NCBI GenBank assembly: GCA_951217055.1
Contig: OX578276.1
Location: 113,801,313 to 113,865,312 of the forward strand
Length of the DNA: 64,000 nucleotides
Direction of reading: 5' to 3'
Source of the DNA: Gerris lacustris
Lineage: Eukaryota > Arthropoda > Insecta > Hemiptera > Gerridae
Position numbers and translations under genes: made by a program. Below are positions 31,921 to 44,309 of this stretch, one piece after another; the stretch's first letter is position 1, and the number at the start of each line of letters is the position of its first letter. Below the pieces are notes generated by a model. That model was given only the letters and a program-made list of their open reading frames with translations. It had not been told where the DNA came from and searched no databases.

Positions 31921-32700
31921 AGGGTCCGTAGACAACACTGTATTGTTTAAGTAGTGCCTATTAATGGTGTTTTTTAAAATGATAAAAAGGCTTCTTTGAA
32001 CTATCCTATGGGTCTGATATTCTCAAAACACATAACCTTCTGATAACAACTGAACCGGACTATAATAACTATATAATAATTATTAAAAAAAAACAACGTA
32101 TTTTATCAATATTTTTTTGAAATTTCAAAAAAGTGGTATCTTTACATTTCGTCGAAAAAATAAACTTTATTTTAATGCGCCATAGCCAAAAACAAAAAAA
32201 ATAATTATACCCCGACTCTTGATTTTCGGAAAAATTTTGAGTTGGTAATGTCAAAATCGGTTAGGATCCTTAAAAGTCGCTTGACCAAACATTGGGTATG
32301 GGCAGTTTTAAACCACTCCTTAAGGGTGAAAATCAGCCTTAAAGAGCGATATAGGGTGTTTTTGGATTTTTGTACTGATAGGTGTGTTTGTCGTAGAGAC
32401 ATGCAGTTTTCTGGAAATTGTTAAGGTTATAGTGTATTTTTAATGAAAAATTCTATCTGCCGGGAGATTTTCCGGGAAATGGGTTTATTTTCAACGGGAA
32501 ATCGTGTACGGTCAAAAAGGGGGCGTTTTTTAACACGTTTTTACGTATAACTTTTGAAATAATTAAAAATGTTTTTTTTTTTTCAACGCTTTTGTAGATC
32601 CCGCAGAGTTCCATAGTCGGTAACAAGAACCTTTTTGACCTTCTGTACCGTTTGCAATTCTAATCGGACGGGGTTAAAGAGGGTACCAGACTTTAGATCA
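31921..32700 (+). repeat. AGGGTCCGTAGGC-family repeat, left end, and uncharacterised continuation
   Basis: The left end AGGGTCCGTAG and about 150 bp match 20219-20380. Later sequence (32200-32700) is unlike the other copy and has no coding motif. Confidence 0.5.
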
Positions 32701-33112
32701 AATTGTACTCTTTAAGAATCCGGTTTGTTTTTATATTTCCGATTCCTACTTCGGGAGCTATGTCTATGTGTAGGACTAAAAATTAACGTACAGTTTTAGT
32801 TAAATGGGTCATTTTCAAATAAAATGTACCTTTATGTCCCAAGATTTTACAATTTAATTGTAACTAAAAAAATTCATATTAATGAAAAATAAAAAAACCT
32901 TTAGGTTTATTGATCAGATGTCTGTCTATTATTGTGTTAATCAAGGTCATTTTATGGTTTATATGGTGAAAGTGAAAATTTCAAGCTTCAAAAAATTTTG
33001 ATATTAAAAATCGTAATGAGTGTTACGTCCCATAGTAGTTTTGATAACATGTAATGTGATTTTTATTCAGTTTTTTTCAAAAGTTTTTTTTTTTAACCAA
33101 TAAAATATCCAA
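32701..33112. other. AT-rich gap
   Basis: Nothing recognised. Confidence 0.4.
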
Positions 33113-33960
33113 TCTATAATATAAGTGGCAAAGTCCTGATTGACTGACATAGAATCAACGTACAGCAAAATCTGCTTAACCGAGATACATACTTGAAATT
33201 TTGAGAAAATACTCTGTTCATATCATAGACACCCACTAAGAAAGGATTTTGCGAAATTTTGATTTTGGTACACAGGGGTACGGGGTACAAATGTCAAAGT
33301 AATGAAAACCCTTCATGATGCATATCGTTGAAAAGCTCTTTAAGAGAACAGTAATTGTTGTTATGTACAGTTTTGTCATATTTTCATTTAGGAGGGGGGT
33401 AAAATAGAATAATATTAATATAGCAATATCTTATATAAAAAGAAGAGTGTCTATGAGGTGTCTTTTATACAAATCTACAGTTTTATCCCAATTTGACGAA
33501 TATTTACACATTTCTCTTTCAAAACAAGGTCGAGGTCACTGCCTACATGAGATTACGAAATTTAAACTTTGTTACACAGGGGTAGGGGGTACAAATGTCA
33601 AAGTAATGAAAACCCTTCATGATGCATATCGTTGATAAGCTCTTCTAGAGTACAGTAATTGTCGCTACAACAATGACGACCCTTTTTAGAGAAATAAAAT
33701 TTATTTTATTTACAAATATCTGACAATCGCTCGGTTCTTCTCGGCTTCTCGAAAGCGACTCCCGTTTTACTTTTTTTCGGTGGTCATCATAAAATAATTC
33801 GGTTGCCGTGGTGCCGTGGTGCCGGTGTTTTTTTTCACAAAAAAAACGAATTAAACAAAAATGAAACTAAATATAATACATCAATACATCTGGCACTTAC
33901 GGTTCCAGTAATTGTTGTTATGTTCATTTAGGGGGGTAAAATGGAAAAATATATGTACAT
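33113..33960 (+). repeat. Helitron-like family, plus copy split by a solo LTR
   Basis: TCTATAATATAAGTGGCAAA opens this copy, and the two GGGGTACGGGGTACAAATGTC-type blocks follow (about 33273 and 33578, the second slightly diverged). At 33655 it is interrupted by a 248-bp insertion and resumes with GTAATTGTTGTTATG at 33908. Confidence 0.7.
33660..33907. mobile_element. Solo LTR
   Basis: 248 bp starting TGTCGCTACAAC and ending CACTTACGGTTCCA, i.e. TG...CA, flanked by 5-bp duplications GTAAT (33655-33659 and 33908-33912). It contains AATAAA-like signals and a GCCGTGGTGCCGTGGTGCCG repeat. No internal element sequence is present, so this is the product of LTR-LTR recombination. BEL/Pao or Ty3 cannot be decided, nor can orientation. 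Confidence 0.6.
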
Positions 33961-34520
33961 CTATGTATAGCAAACTAATAAGTGTTGTTGTACATTTATC
34001 CGATTGAGCTCAACTTTTGTATTTCCACTAAATGAATAGTCCTGACAACGAATTGTCTGTGCTTCAATTACTTCCAAACGGCTGAATAGAGTTTGGTGGT
34101 TCTTGGGTATAATGTTAAGCTCAATTCTGCGGGTAATATAAGCTATAAAACCTTTTGGTAGCTTTATATGGGGTTGAGAACGGGGCTCCTAAATAGATTT
34201 CACTTTTACTAACCAAAATTGCAGAAGAAATTACTGACAATATTTTATGTTTGTGGACATTTCTGAAAGAAGAATTGTTAAAGAAATTAGTTTTCAATCG
34301 CTGTCAAAATAAAATAATAATAATAAAAATGCGATTAATACACAAGAGTTTGGGCTTGTTACATTTCAATAAAAATGTAATTAAATAATGAATGAACACG
34401 ATAAACACATAAGCAATAAATAAACTCCTAACAAATATAAGTAATAAATAAAATTATTGGTAAATAGTGACTTAAATTTGTGATTAATACTGCGTGTATG
34501 TAAAAAATACATAGATTAGC
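33961..34520. other. AT-rich gap
   Basis: No gene or clear repeat. Confidence 0.4.
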
Positions 34521-35275
34521 CTTAAGCGCCGAAAAAATAAGGTTAGAGTTGCAGGGTTAAATTTATTACTATACCGGGTGTATGAGGGGTACAAAGTTGT
34601 GTACCTCTAAAACAAAGTCATGTTTCAGACCCTTTTGAACGATAAATAGTTTATCGGGCTCCGATAAACTATTAGGACGAAAAAGTCCGAGGTGAGTCCA
34701 CTGTGGAGCACTTTGCTCCTAAGATAATTGTGTGACAAGATTTTCCTTAAAGAAGCTAATACAGTATAATATTGTAAAACCCAAGATGGACATTTAATTA
34801 AAGTACCTTTAGTATACTTTTGGAAAAAAAGGTGCCTAAGGTCTGGGTTCTGTGCAGGCTAAATGTTTAATTTAATGTGTTTTGTAAAGGTATCTTTATG
34901 TAGGCATTTAGTAGGCCTACTGAGGCTTTATAATGCGGTTGTACTGAAAAAATTATTTCTAGGGTACTTTTGGATGTGCTCGTCGAAATACGCAAAAATA
35001 CTCTACTTTTTATTTGTTTTACTGTACCGTTTTTGCTTTTCACAGGATCGGGCTAAAACTCATATGGTACTTACTACTTTATAGTAGGAAAGTGTGCGCG
35101 AAAGGAGAACCTTATAAATTTATTACTGTACTCTGCTCATGAGGGTTACATAGTTGTGTACCTCAGTTTTAGAAATAGTACTTACTTCCTTACTGGCACA
35201 CTATTTTGAACCTAAGCTCAAAACCCGATTTGTTATTTTAACGAGCGAGGTCTACTGTTCACAGAACTACTAGTT
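34521..35275. repeat. Pair of diverged direct repeats around a hairpin cluster
   Basis: 34555-34640 and 35118-35210 share TTTATTACT, GAGGG(T)TACA and AGTTGTGTACCTC. Between them lies a perfect 13-bp-stem hairpin AATAGTTTATCGG-GCT-CCGATAAACTATT (34645-34673). It is followed by GGAC-GAAAAA-GTCC (34675-34688) and GGAGCA-CTT-TGCTCC (about 34705-34719). No protein is recognised. Confidence 0.6.
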
Positions 35276-35375
35276 ATAAATTGTTGCTCCGATTCTATGA
35301 AAACCTTCTATTATTAGTTAATTGCTACCACGTATTTTTATATTCGTGCAAAAAATCACTCAATTTTGACCGATT

Positions 35376-36207
35376 TAAAAATAGTCTACCAATTAGAGTG
35401 GCACGTGCTTCCTCGCATCCAATTACGTACTTTATTGGTGTTATACTTATACAACACATTATTGCCTAATTTATTAAATTTTTTCACTCATTAAATCTAA
35501 ACCTGTCAAAATTGTTTCAATTAAATATCAAGTAAAAAATCAAAACTATTTCGACAGTTTAAAATAGTCTGCTAATTAGTGTGGCAACATAGCTTCCTAT
35601 TTTCCTAAAATAAAACCTCCCTATCCAGTCCTTTTTAGTCATATCAAGACCTATTTTGTATAAATTAATGATTTTCCAACCTATTATTGTTTAATTTATC
35701 CAATTTCCCACCCTTTATTTAAACCTGTAAAAATTTGTTTTTATTTTTCAAAAGATTTAAAGTATTAATTTAGAAAAAATTAAAGGGTGTAGACGGTTGA
35801 AATTAATCTGGGCCTATCACCAGGCTACTTTCGACAAACCATCAAAAATTTCATAAAAATCAGTTGAGTACTTTTGAAGATATAGGAGTAAAAAAGTGTA
35901 TATGTTTAAGCGATTGTGGCAGAGAAACATATAGAAGCTGAAGGTTGAAACTTATATGGGATGAACAATGGCTTAATTATGATATGAAATACCATCCAAA
36001 TTTCAATAAAATCGGACGATTAGTTTTTAAGATATGTTGGTTCGGAAAAATTGAGCGAGAGACCGACAAACCTACACGGAACCAAAAATGTTCCCTTATG
36101 CCTAAAACGGATATCTGTCTTGGAATTTTTGAAATCAAAAACCTAAAAATTGTTTCGTTCTCCGGAACGATCACATAGCTTCCGTTACCTTCGGTAAGCT
36201 CGGAAGC
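35376..36207 (-). repeat. HP2 repeat, minus, with duplicated 3' end
   Basis: The hairpin at 36178-36207 marks the 5' end on the minus strand. The HP2 middle follows (GGATGGTATTTCATATCA in complement, GGTTTGTCGAAAGTAGCC). Two 3' tails of the CCAATTAGTGTGGCA type occur (about 35395 and 35580), suggesting one copy nested in or joined to another. Confidence 0.75.
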
Positions 36208-37371
36208 AAAATCGGCAAACAATGAAACAAATTAGACAAAAAAAACTTGTAAAAGCATAAAATAAATAAAGTACGTGATAGGATGCGCGGAAGCTAACTG
36301 ACAATCTGATTTTAATGAAATTAAAATGGTCGGTCTTAATAAGCCGATTGTTGGTTTCAATTTCTGGGAACATTTGCTTCTCTTGCACTTGCGCACAAAT
36401 ATACAGTTATTTACACCTATGTCTTAAAAAGTACCCAGCTAATTTTTAAGAAATTGTTTTGGATAGTTTGTCGAAAGTAGCCCAGATAGCCCCAGATTAC
36501 TATTAACCGCCTGTGCACATTAAATATGTCTAAATTGATACTTTCATTTCTGTTATAAATTAATACAATTTTGACAGGCTTAAAATTAAAGAGGGAAACA
36601 ATTAAATAAATTAGACAATAATGGGTTGTATAAGTATAACATCAATAAAGTGCGTATATAGGATGCGAGGAAGCACGTGCCACTCAAATTTTTATCGAAT
36701 CGGAGCAACTAGGCAACGGGGAAAAAATAAAATTTATAATTAATTCGAATTTTTTTACCATGATTTGGTGAATTTATTTATTAATTAATGATTAAATAAC
36801 ATTAACCAAATAAACTTTAACCCAAAGATATAAAGAAAACCTTAGGAACCCCTTTACAATAATAATCAAAGATAAGTCTACCCCTAATTATTTGATACTT
36901 AATATTTAATCTGGTGGATAAGAAAATTATTAAGGCATTATAGCAACTTTCACTATGAAGTACAAAGGACTAATGAGAAAGAAGGTGCCTTGAAAATACA
37001 TTTCTATAGATTGGGAGAGTTAATTTTAACTTGTATTTTTAAAAAAGTAAAAAAGGAAGGATTAGAACCACTTTAGAAAAAATAATTAATTTTCTATGAA
37101 TCATATGTGTAATGAGTCTTCAATATTTCTGAGAATAGTTTTATGTTATTAGTTTTTAGATATAGCTTTATGTTATTATTCATAGTTTTATGACTAATTG
37201 AGAACATGAATTCATAGACTAAAAAATTAAAACTTCCAACCTTTTCTATATTTCCAATGGAAACAATCATTTTACTCTATGTTAAGGATTTATTGAACTA
37301 TTAACTTTGAAAACTTAATTCAGAGTAAGTTATTTTTTTTAAAAAAATGCATATATTATACATTCATTTTT
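36208..37371. repeat. Two HP 3'-tail fragments and AT-rich DNA
   Basis: AGTACGTGATAGGATGCGCGGAAGC near 36270-36295 and GGATGCGAGGAAGCACGTGCC near 36660-36680 are HP 3' tails on the plus strand. The remaining about 700 bp shows nothing. Confidence 0.6.
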
Positions 37372-38022
37372 AGGGTTTCGTTGGTAAAACCAAAAAAAGA
37401 AACCCTTATAGTTTCGTTCATGTGTCTGTCTGTCACTCTGTACGGTTCCAATAACTTTTGAATAAAAAGAGATAAAAACGTGAAACTTTCCAATATTTAA
37501 GATCGTTTTGACGCGCACACAGGAAAAATATAGCGAACTCAAAATTATCAGCTGTTCAAATCCAAAATGGCGGATAACTCACGTCATGCGAAAAAAATAT
37601 TTTTTTAAATTTTAAGTGGGGTATCAAATGAAAGGTATTAAAGAGTAGATTACAAATATATATATCACTTAGGGAAAGTGTTCAATTTTCGGCGCCATTT
37701 TGTCAAAAAACATCTAAATTTTGCGTGTCCCCCCCCCCTAAAATCGTATTTCCGCTCTTACTAAAAATATAGAAAAATATGCAAAATGTGCGGTCTGATG
37801 GGCCAAAGAAAAAATAAGAATAGCAACTTGGTCGGATTAACTGGCAATCCAAGATGGCGGCTGATTGATGTCACGGAAAAAAAAATATTTTTTTCAAAAT
37901 TTTGAGTGGGGTATCAAGTGAAAGGTATTGAAGAGTAGATTACAAAAATATATAACACTTGTGGAAAGCGTCCCCCCCCCCCCCAACTACTAATTTCATG
38001 TTTACAACACCAACGAAACCCT
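37372..38022. mobile_element. Element with AGGGTTTCGTTGGT terminal inverted repeats
   Basis: AGGGTTTCGTTGGT (37372-37385) and exact complement (38009-38022) bound 651 bp inside T-runs, with a possible TTTT target duplication. The interior contains two related units, each with GTGGGGTATCAA(A/G)TGAAAGGT and AAGAGTAGATTACAAA, and a C-run near each unit end. Non-coding. Confidence 0.75.
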
Positions 38023-38127
38023 TTTTACGTGAGACTTCACGCACTACCAATTTATTATTTTGAATTTGAAAACTATTAATAATTTTTACTCATGTTTCAT
38101 ACAACTAAACATTTTAGTGTCCGTTAT

Positions 38128-38321
38128 GCCTAGTTTGCACGGGTCGAGTATTTTAGAATTAGTAGCCACGGTCGAGTAATTTAGTCAGTGTCGAACGTGT
38201 GTTTTGTGTGTGTCTAAATTTAGTGTGTATATAAATTTAGTAAGTAACAAAGTGTCCATACGAGTCGAGTACTAAATTACTAAACTACTCTAGTAAAATA
38301 CTCGAACCGTGTAAACTAGGC
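38128..38321. mobile_element. Short MITE with 28-bp inverted ends
   Basis: The left end GCCTAGTTTGCACGGGTCGA (continuing to 38155) is the complement, with two mismatches, of the right end (38294-38321, starting TAAAATACTCGAACCGTG). The interior repeats CTAAATTTAGT-like words. A target duplication is not clear. Confidence 0.75.
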
Positions 38322-39109
38322 TTTTAAGATGTTTTTAGGGCCCAAAGGACCAAATTTAAGTGTCCAGTCTAAAGGGGGTCCGTTATAGAGATGTTCTCCA
38401 CAGAGATTTAGTATACACTTTGCCAGTGGCTAGAAACAAATTTCCGTAAACAGGGGTGTCCATTAAGAGGAAAAAAAAATAATTACACACGGATTAATTA
38501 CACTGTAATTAATCCTAATTAGTGTGGAATGACTTATTAATTTTGTTGCTATATTGTAAATCTGTTAGTTGTTATAACGTTTATTTTATAATTTAATTAG
38601 GAATATTTATAAAAATTCATTAGGAGAGTAGATGTAGGGATTACATTAATTCTAATTCTAAATCAGTTGTTGTTCACTCCTTTACTAGATGGCCCGTGCG
38701 TAGAGTAGGAGCCAAAGTCTGTTTACTATAGTTATCTCTGTTTTTTTATTTTACTTATATGATTAGCGGCCATTGTTTATTTATTTATTATTTTATAATA
38801 GTAAGTGATTTCACTTTTATTAAATATTTACATCGTACTTTATATCATTCAATTGTACAGTAAATATATTCAATAGGTTATGAATTAGTTTTATTTTTGA
38901 GTATATTGGGATACTAATCGTAGTTATAGGTAGTTATAGTTACATTAGTTAAGCTCTTATTTCTATTACTTAAATATTTAGTAATATTGTTTATACGATT
39001 TATTTTTTTTTGGGGGGGGGGGGCTTTCTCTCTTGTATTTACTTACCTAATTTAAATACTCATGGATATAGAGTATTACAACATTTCTTTATTTTATTTT
39101 TTATATTTT
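38322..39109. other. AT-rich gap
   Basis: G-run at about 39013-39022 only. No gene. Confidence 0.4.
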
Positions 39110-39310
39110 TGCTTCAGAGCCTACCGAAGGTTACAGAATCTATATGATCGTTTTGAAGAACGAAAATTTTTTATGTCTCCGATTTCAAAAATTCCAAGAC
39201 AGAATTCCGAAAATAATAGGTTATAAAATTGTAACATTAATGCATACGAATATAAAGGACACGAGGAAGCTATATTTGCCATACCAATGGCACTCTATTT
39301 AAACAAATAT
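39110..39310 (+). repeat. HP repeat, internally deleted
   Basis: A degenerate hairpin start (GCTTCAGAGCCTACCGAAGG), GTCTCCGATTTCAAAAATTCC, then directly the 3' tail (ACACGAGGAAGCTATATTTG, ACCAATGGCACTC). Confidence 0.65.
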
Positions 39311-39504
39311 TTTAACAAGCAGGCGGTTTTATGAAGTGACTTTTCTTCGATAAATGATTTTTATTTTGTCATTATACGTATATTGGAAACCCGATCCGGG
39401 GACACCCTTTGTGTAAAGAGAAAGTTTAAAGAGGCAGATATTTGATTTCATTTAATATTAAACGCCAGACCGCTGCAACTATGCCTTGTAAGAATGATGT
39501 AAAT

Positions 39505-39860
39505 ATAGTAGTCTAGTACTTCCTACTAGAACGGGTAGGACGAACCACTTGTTCGAACCTAGCAATTAGTCCATCTTTTATATTTACGCCTCGTGGTGGA
39601 AGGTTCCAGCTACATCACACATCATACATTTGTACATTATACCGCCGAAGCGAGTATGTTGTGGTCATTAGTGAGCTATATAAGTGTGCATCAAAGCGTG
39701 GGGGAAGAGTGTCCCGTAGGGGGTGTCCCTCGCCCTGCTTCGTCCGCGATTCAAGGATGCAATTCAGTATTAGGCACGGAATCGAATACATGACCTCGAG
39801 TCGCCTCGACATATTGATAGCTGGGCGGGCGCCTAGAGCCCCTCGTCCACGCTGTCTCCC
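39505..39860 (-). mobile_element. tRNA-derived SINE, full copy
   Basis: Read on the minus strand it begins GGGAGACAGCGTGGACGAGG, an A-box region like Leu/Ser tRNAs (GGCTCTAGGCGC). It continues to GGTCATGTATTCGATTCC, a B-box, then a unique body and a 3' end GGAAGTACTAGACTACTA. These are RNA polymerase III internal promoter elements. The second copy at 51560-53575 confirms the extent. Apparent frames of 65-68 codons on both strands are chance. Confidence 0.75.
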
Positions 39861-39879
39861 TATGTAAATATAAGTACAA

Positions 39880-40100
39880 CGGGAAAGTGATACTAAGAAA
39901 GAGAATTTGATGGACTTACAATTTTCAAAAAGCCAATTCCAAAAGTGGTTATTAAAACATTTCTGTCAGTCATCTGTGCTCTGTGCAGACACATGGAGCC
40001 TAACCTGCTGGGCCGAGTTTGATAAAATATGAAAATTTGACAATGAATTCAGCTTCCAGGAGTAGCATTCAAAATATCTCGATATAATTAAGTATAAAGA
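39880..40100 (+). repeat. K-family fragment
   Basis: GTGATACTAAGAAAGAG, GTGCAGACACATGGAGCC and CTGGGCCGAGTTTGATAAA match the first third of the family. Confidence 0.55.
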
Positions 40101-40313
40101 TGATTCTTTATTACATAGTTTAAAACACACAATGTATTACAAATTAAAAGACCGAGTGTAATACGGTAAAGAGATTATTAATAAAAAGTAAAGATAATGG
40201 GGCCCTAAAAAGAGTTTGGGTTCTATATTTGTTCAGGCTATTCACAACTCTTCCACTACTTCTTTCCAGGTATTTGTTTTTAATTATTAAATTTAGCTAT
40301 GCTATAGTTGAAT

Positions 40314-40314
40314 G

Positions 40315-40413
<99 letters not shown>

Positions 40414-40449
40414 TATATACTTGTATCGTCTATATATATATATATATAT
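40314..40449. repeat. TA microsatellite, interrupted
   Basis: About 135 bp of TA, interrupted by TACATATA and CTTGTATCGTC near the end. Confidence 0.95.
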
Positions 40450-40991
40450 GACTATATCTTAACTTGATTATATCTTATATAATCAAGGCATTATAATAAC
40501 TTAAAAATTGAATTATAATTTTATTTAAATGGACGCTTCTTAGCTAAATATGTCATTATAATGTTATTTTACTAAACATTAAAGTATATTAAGTTTTCTT
40601 CCTTCACAACATGAATAATTAGTCGATATTCATTTTTCAAAAATCCTTTTAGAATAGATTATCAACATTATCTGCTTCATTATGCTGAGGTTTTTAATGA
40701 TGATGGTATATCGTCGTTATTTTATGATTTGAATTTCTTGACTCTTTATATGATATTAAAAGCAATCTTAAGAATTAACGATATATAAAAAGTCTTGCAA
40801 CGGCCATTGCGAAAATTGATTTTCTTTTCACGTAGCAAAGATATTGCAGGCCGTGCTACGAAGATTTTACTTGCTAAGTAATATGGTCAAAAATGTGAGA
40901 GTGAGCACTGTCTATTGTTAAATTAGTTTGTTCATAAATAATCTCTGATATTAACATTTTAAATTATTATTAAAAACAAGGAGTCACGAGG

Positions 40992-40995
<4 letters not shown>
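40450..40995. other. AT-rich gap
   Basis: No feature recognised between the two TA arrays. Confidence 0.4.

Positions 40996-41075
<80 letters not shown>
40996..41075. repeat. TA microsatellite
   Basis: About 80 bp of uninterrupted TA. Confidence 0.95.
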
Positions 41076-41078
<3 letters not shown>

Positions 41079-41400
41079 AATAATGCTACTACAAACATTT
41101 TTTGGATAAAGATTAAATATTGAATTATTCATAAGATATCGAACAAGCTTAAATTTGATGCATTCCAAATCGTTAGGATGTGAAACAGCCTAGGTGCAAT
41201 TTGTTGTCAAATATTATCTTTGAGTTCGGGTGGCAAGACCTTAGACCTTCATTACGCGGTCAACATTATTGAAGCAATATTTGGTAAACAAGGGGTTAAC
41301 CTAACACGTATCAATACTCTTCATCAATATAATGTTAGTTTTAAAGTAATGTCGGTCTACTTAACGTAATCTCCAAAAAGTCTAAAAATCAAGTATAATA

Positions 41401-41830
41401 TAGACTGCCAATAAGTGTGAATTTACTCATGTCATTTACATGAATTTATGTATCAATTAAGCAAAAGTTAACGAGCATAGACGGTTGATCTGGTGCTATC
41501 TGCTGTCTACTTTCGACAAACCATCCAAATATCATTAAAATCAGATGAGTATTTTTGAAGATATATAGGTAGGAAAATAGGTGCAGAAGGTTGAAATTTA
41601 TTTAGGACGAACGGGCTAATTATGATCTACCATACAAATTTCATTAAAATCAGGCGTGTAGTTTTTTGTTGGTTCGCAAAATTTAAGCGTCAGGCCAAAA
41701 AACAGAAACGGAACCAAAAATATTCCCTGATGTGTGAAACGGATTTTTGTTTTGAAATCGGAGACATAAAAAATGTTCGTTCTTCAGAACTATTAACACA
41801 GCTTCCGTTACTTTCGGGGAGCTCGGAAGC
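41401..41830 (-). repeat. HP2 repeat, minus copy
   Basis: The hairpin (41801-41830, slightly degenerate), HP2 middle (ACTTTCGACAAACCATCC, AGAAGGTTGAAATTTAT) and 3' tail GACTGCCAATAAGTGTG are all present. A separate 3' tail follows at 41905-41980. Confidence 0.75.
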
Positions 41831-41999
41831 AAAATACTTACGAATTTAGAATAGGAGGGATTCTTATAGTGGTTTTTACTTTTTTAAATTTATAAGTCTA
41901 AAAAAATAGACTGCCAATTAGTGTGGCACATAGCTTCCTCGCATCCTATAGGTACACGTACTTTATTGATTTTATGCTTTTACAAACAAAATAGTTACG

Positions 42000-42330
42000 C
42001 ACGACAGGAGTACTACCACTGGGTAGCCTCTCCTCTCATGAAAATCCATGTCACTCAATCATATTGTTATCCTTATTACTTATAGCTAAATGACATTGCA
42101 AGTAATATATATGTAAAAAAAAAAATAAAAAAAAAAGATTTTTTTTTTTAATTTTACCCCCTCAAAACTATAGAAATATGTAACTCAAAATAGAACGTAA
42201 CAAAATTTAATTTTCTATTCAAGAGCTTTTCAACGATATACATAATATTATAAAAGATTAATTTGACATTTGTACCCCTGTACTTTGAGGTACCAAAATT
42301 ATATTTTTAAAAAACGAACAATACAAAAGG
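42000..42330 (-). repeat. Helitron-like family fragment, minus
   Basis: AGAGCTTTTCAACGATATAC and GACATTTGTACCCCTGTAC are the family block in complement. Poly-A/T runs precede it (42115-42155). Confidence 0.55.
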
Positions 42331-42439
42331 CTATTAATTAAATTAATAAATAAATATAAATAAGAAACCTAATAACGAAAAAATATTTAAACCCTTTAAC
42401 CTATACAACAAAATTAAAAATCGGTACAAAAGTACGTGT

Positions 42440-42930
42440 ACAATTATTTTAAAAAATAAGCCTTTCAAATGATATACTCGTACGACACAATATTAAAAAC
42501 CAAAAAAAGTGGTCACGTGACACGGCACACGGGAAAAAGTTTACTCTCATGTTCTCAGCAAATAGGATGAACTAATGAAATAAAATATAATCAATTTAAA
42601 GAACATTAGTATAAGATTCAAGCGCCTCAATCAGAAATAAAATCGGTCAACTATTATAGAAACTATGGTCATTTTAAGACAAAAAGGAAAAAAATAAAAC
42701 TAAAAAATACCAAAAGTATCACCATCTAAGGTGCAACCGATGATGACACCACAAAAAGTCAAAGGAATAAAGTTGTAGATCTTTTAAAATCAGTTACCGC
42801 TGGTGCTATCCGTTTTTCAATACGACTTACCGTTTAGCCGCAATAAGTCCCCAATACAGCTTAAAAAATCAAATCGGCCATTTTTATTTTTTTAAGGGGG
42901 GAAGGAGGAGGGAAATGTGAACTTTGTATA
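42440..42930 (-). repeat. M-family repeat, minus copy
   Basis: Complement of the right half of the 22529-23210 copy. ATCAGTTACCGCTGGTGCTA and ATACGACTTACCGTTTAGCC are the clearest matches. A related copy lies at 45860-46290 with GTTCTCAGCAAATAAGACGA. Confidence 0.6.
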
Positions 42931-42949
42931 CTTATTTTGGTTCACAATA

Positions 42950-43157
42950 TGGACGTTGCGCGTCGAATGGTGCAAACCACAAGTCTCTAGCTCTTCTGGA
43001 AGTGGGTAAACATTCATATCAGTCAGTGAGCGACAGACTGACACGGGACCTAAAATGTTCCCTGATGTCTGAAACGGATTTCTGTCTTGGAATTTTTAAA
43101 TCGGAGATATAAAATATTTTCATTCTTCAGAACGATCACGTAGCTTCCGTTACCTTT
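42950..43157 (-). repeat. HP fragment, minus
   Basis: GACAGACTGACACGGGACC, CTGAAACGGATTTCTGTCTTGG and TAGCTTCCGTTACCTTT are the 5' part of HP in complement, with the outermost hairpin half lost. Confidence 0.6.
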
Positions 43158-44309
43158 AAACTTTTAAACAAAAACATAGTCAAGCGACCTAACTCGATAA
43201 AAATTAAAATTTCAAAAGTTTAGTTTAATGACAATATGCTGGTTAATTTCTGAAAAATACTATAATAATTAGATTCTAATTGTTTTCAGATTTTCAAAAA
43301 AATAAGGGTGAGTACAAACTATATTATTAGCCATTAGCTTCATTTGCTGGATACCTACCATTTAGCAAGAAGTATTAACGGTAATGTCTTCTTCAGTCAG
43401 ACATCATATACATTTTATATATAAAATATGTCTCTCCTCTTTTTTATCCGCCGAATTCTTCCGCTTACAATTAATTTGTATCTTTACTACTATTCCAAAA
43501 TGACTGCTAATAAATAAAACGAATAAGGGAATTTACACTATGAAGTCCTTCAAGGCTATAAGTACCTCTGTGAGATGATCATAAAAACTCAGATCACAGG
43601 TTGCCATAGACTGCTGTAATATAATGCGCAATATACTTCTCGCACGATATTAACAGGGGTTCAATAAAAATTATATCGGTGTAATTCCTTTCTATATATT
43701 CCTTAAATATCATTATTTCAATATCCTCATCAGACGATCAATGCATTCAACAAAATCGATATTGCTTCAATAATATTTACCAGTGAGGAAGGCCTTTAGG
43801 AATATGGTCAAAAAAAGTTATATTAAATACTCTTTTGCAAGGTTTTTACAAATTAATTAACAATTTAGAAAACAAACTTAAGTATTTACTGTAAGTTTAA
43901 AAGTTATTTTTTGAAGAAGAGCCTGCTCTCTATACTAGGCCGTCAGTACTTGAAGGATACCATTAAACTAGTATCAACGGTAAGCGCACTTCTTCAGTTA
44001 AACATCATTTTTCAATTACAGATAGAATATCTTTTAATTATAAAATATTTTACCATTATTTAAAGTTCCCTTGCAAAAAAAAGAAGAAACACAGTAAATA
44101 ATAATAGTCGCAAAAAAAATCCTGTTCTTTTACTTAACTATTTTAATTTTAATTTGTATGGAAAATACCCTGGTAATAGAGAGAGGGAGTATTTTTACAC
44201 TAATTAAATTAAGTTTGTTTATATAGAGTAACAGGGTAATACGTTTTAAATAATTATGAAAAACTGAAGATGTCTCAAGAGCTTCTTTTATACTTTCAAC
44301 AACTTTTTA
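43158..44309. other. AT-rich stretch with a diverged direct repeat
   Basis: Two segments about 610 bp apart (43349-43420, 43955-44020) share GGATACC, TATCAACGGTAA-like and CTTCTTCAGT, with ACATCAT after it. The 40.8-41.35 kb region has a loosely similar theme. No coding sequence. Confidence 0.4.

Noticed and set aside
34674..34700. Hammerhead ribozyme suggested by GGACGAAAAAGTCC and GGTGAGTCC
   Set aside because: The CUGANGA core word is missing in the right order on either strand, so only ordinary hairpins remain.
39593..39867. Proteins of 65-68 codons on both strands
   Set aside because: They overlie the tRNA-derived SINE and are not conserved in its second copy.
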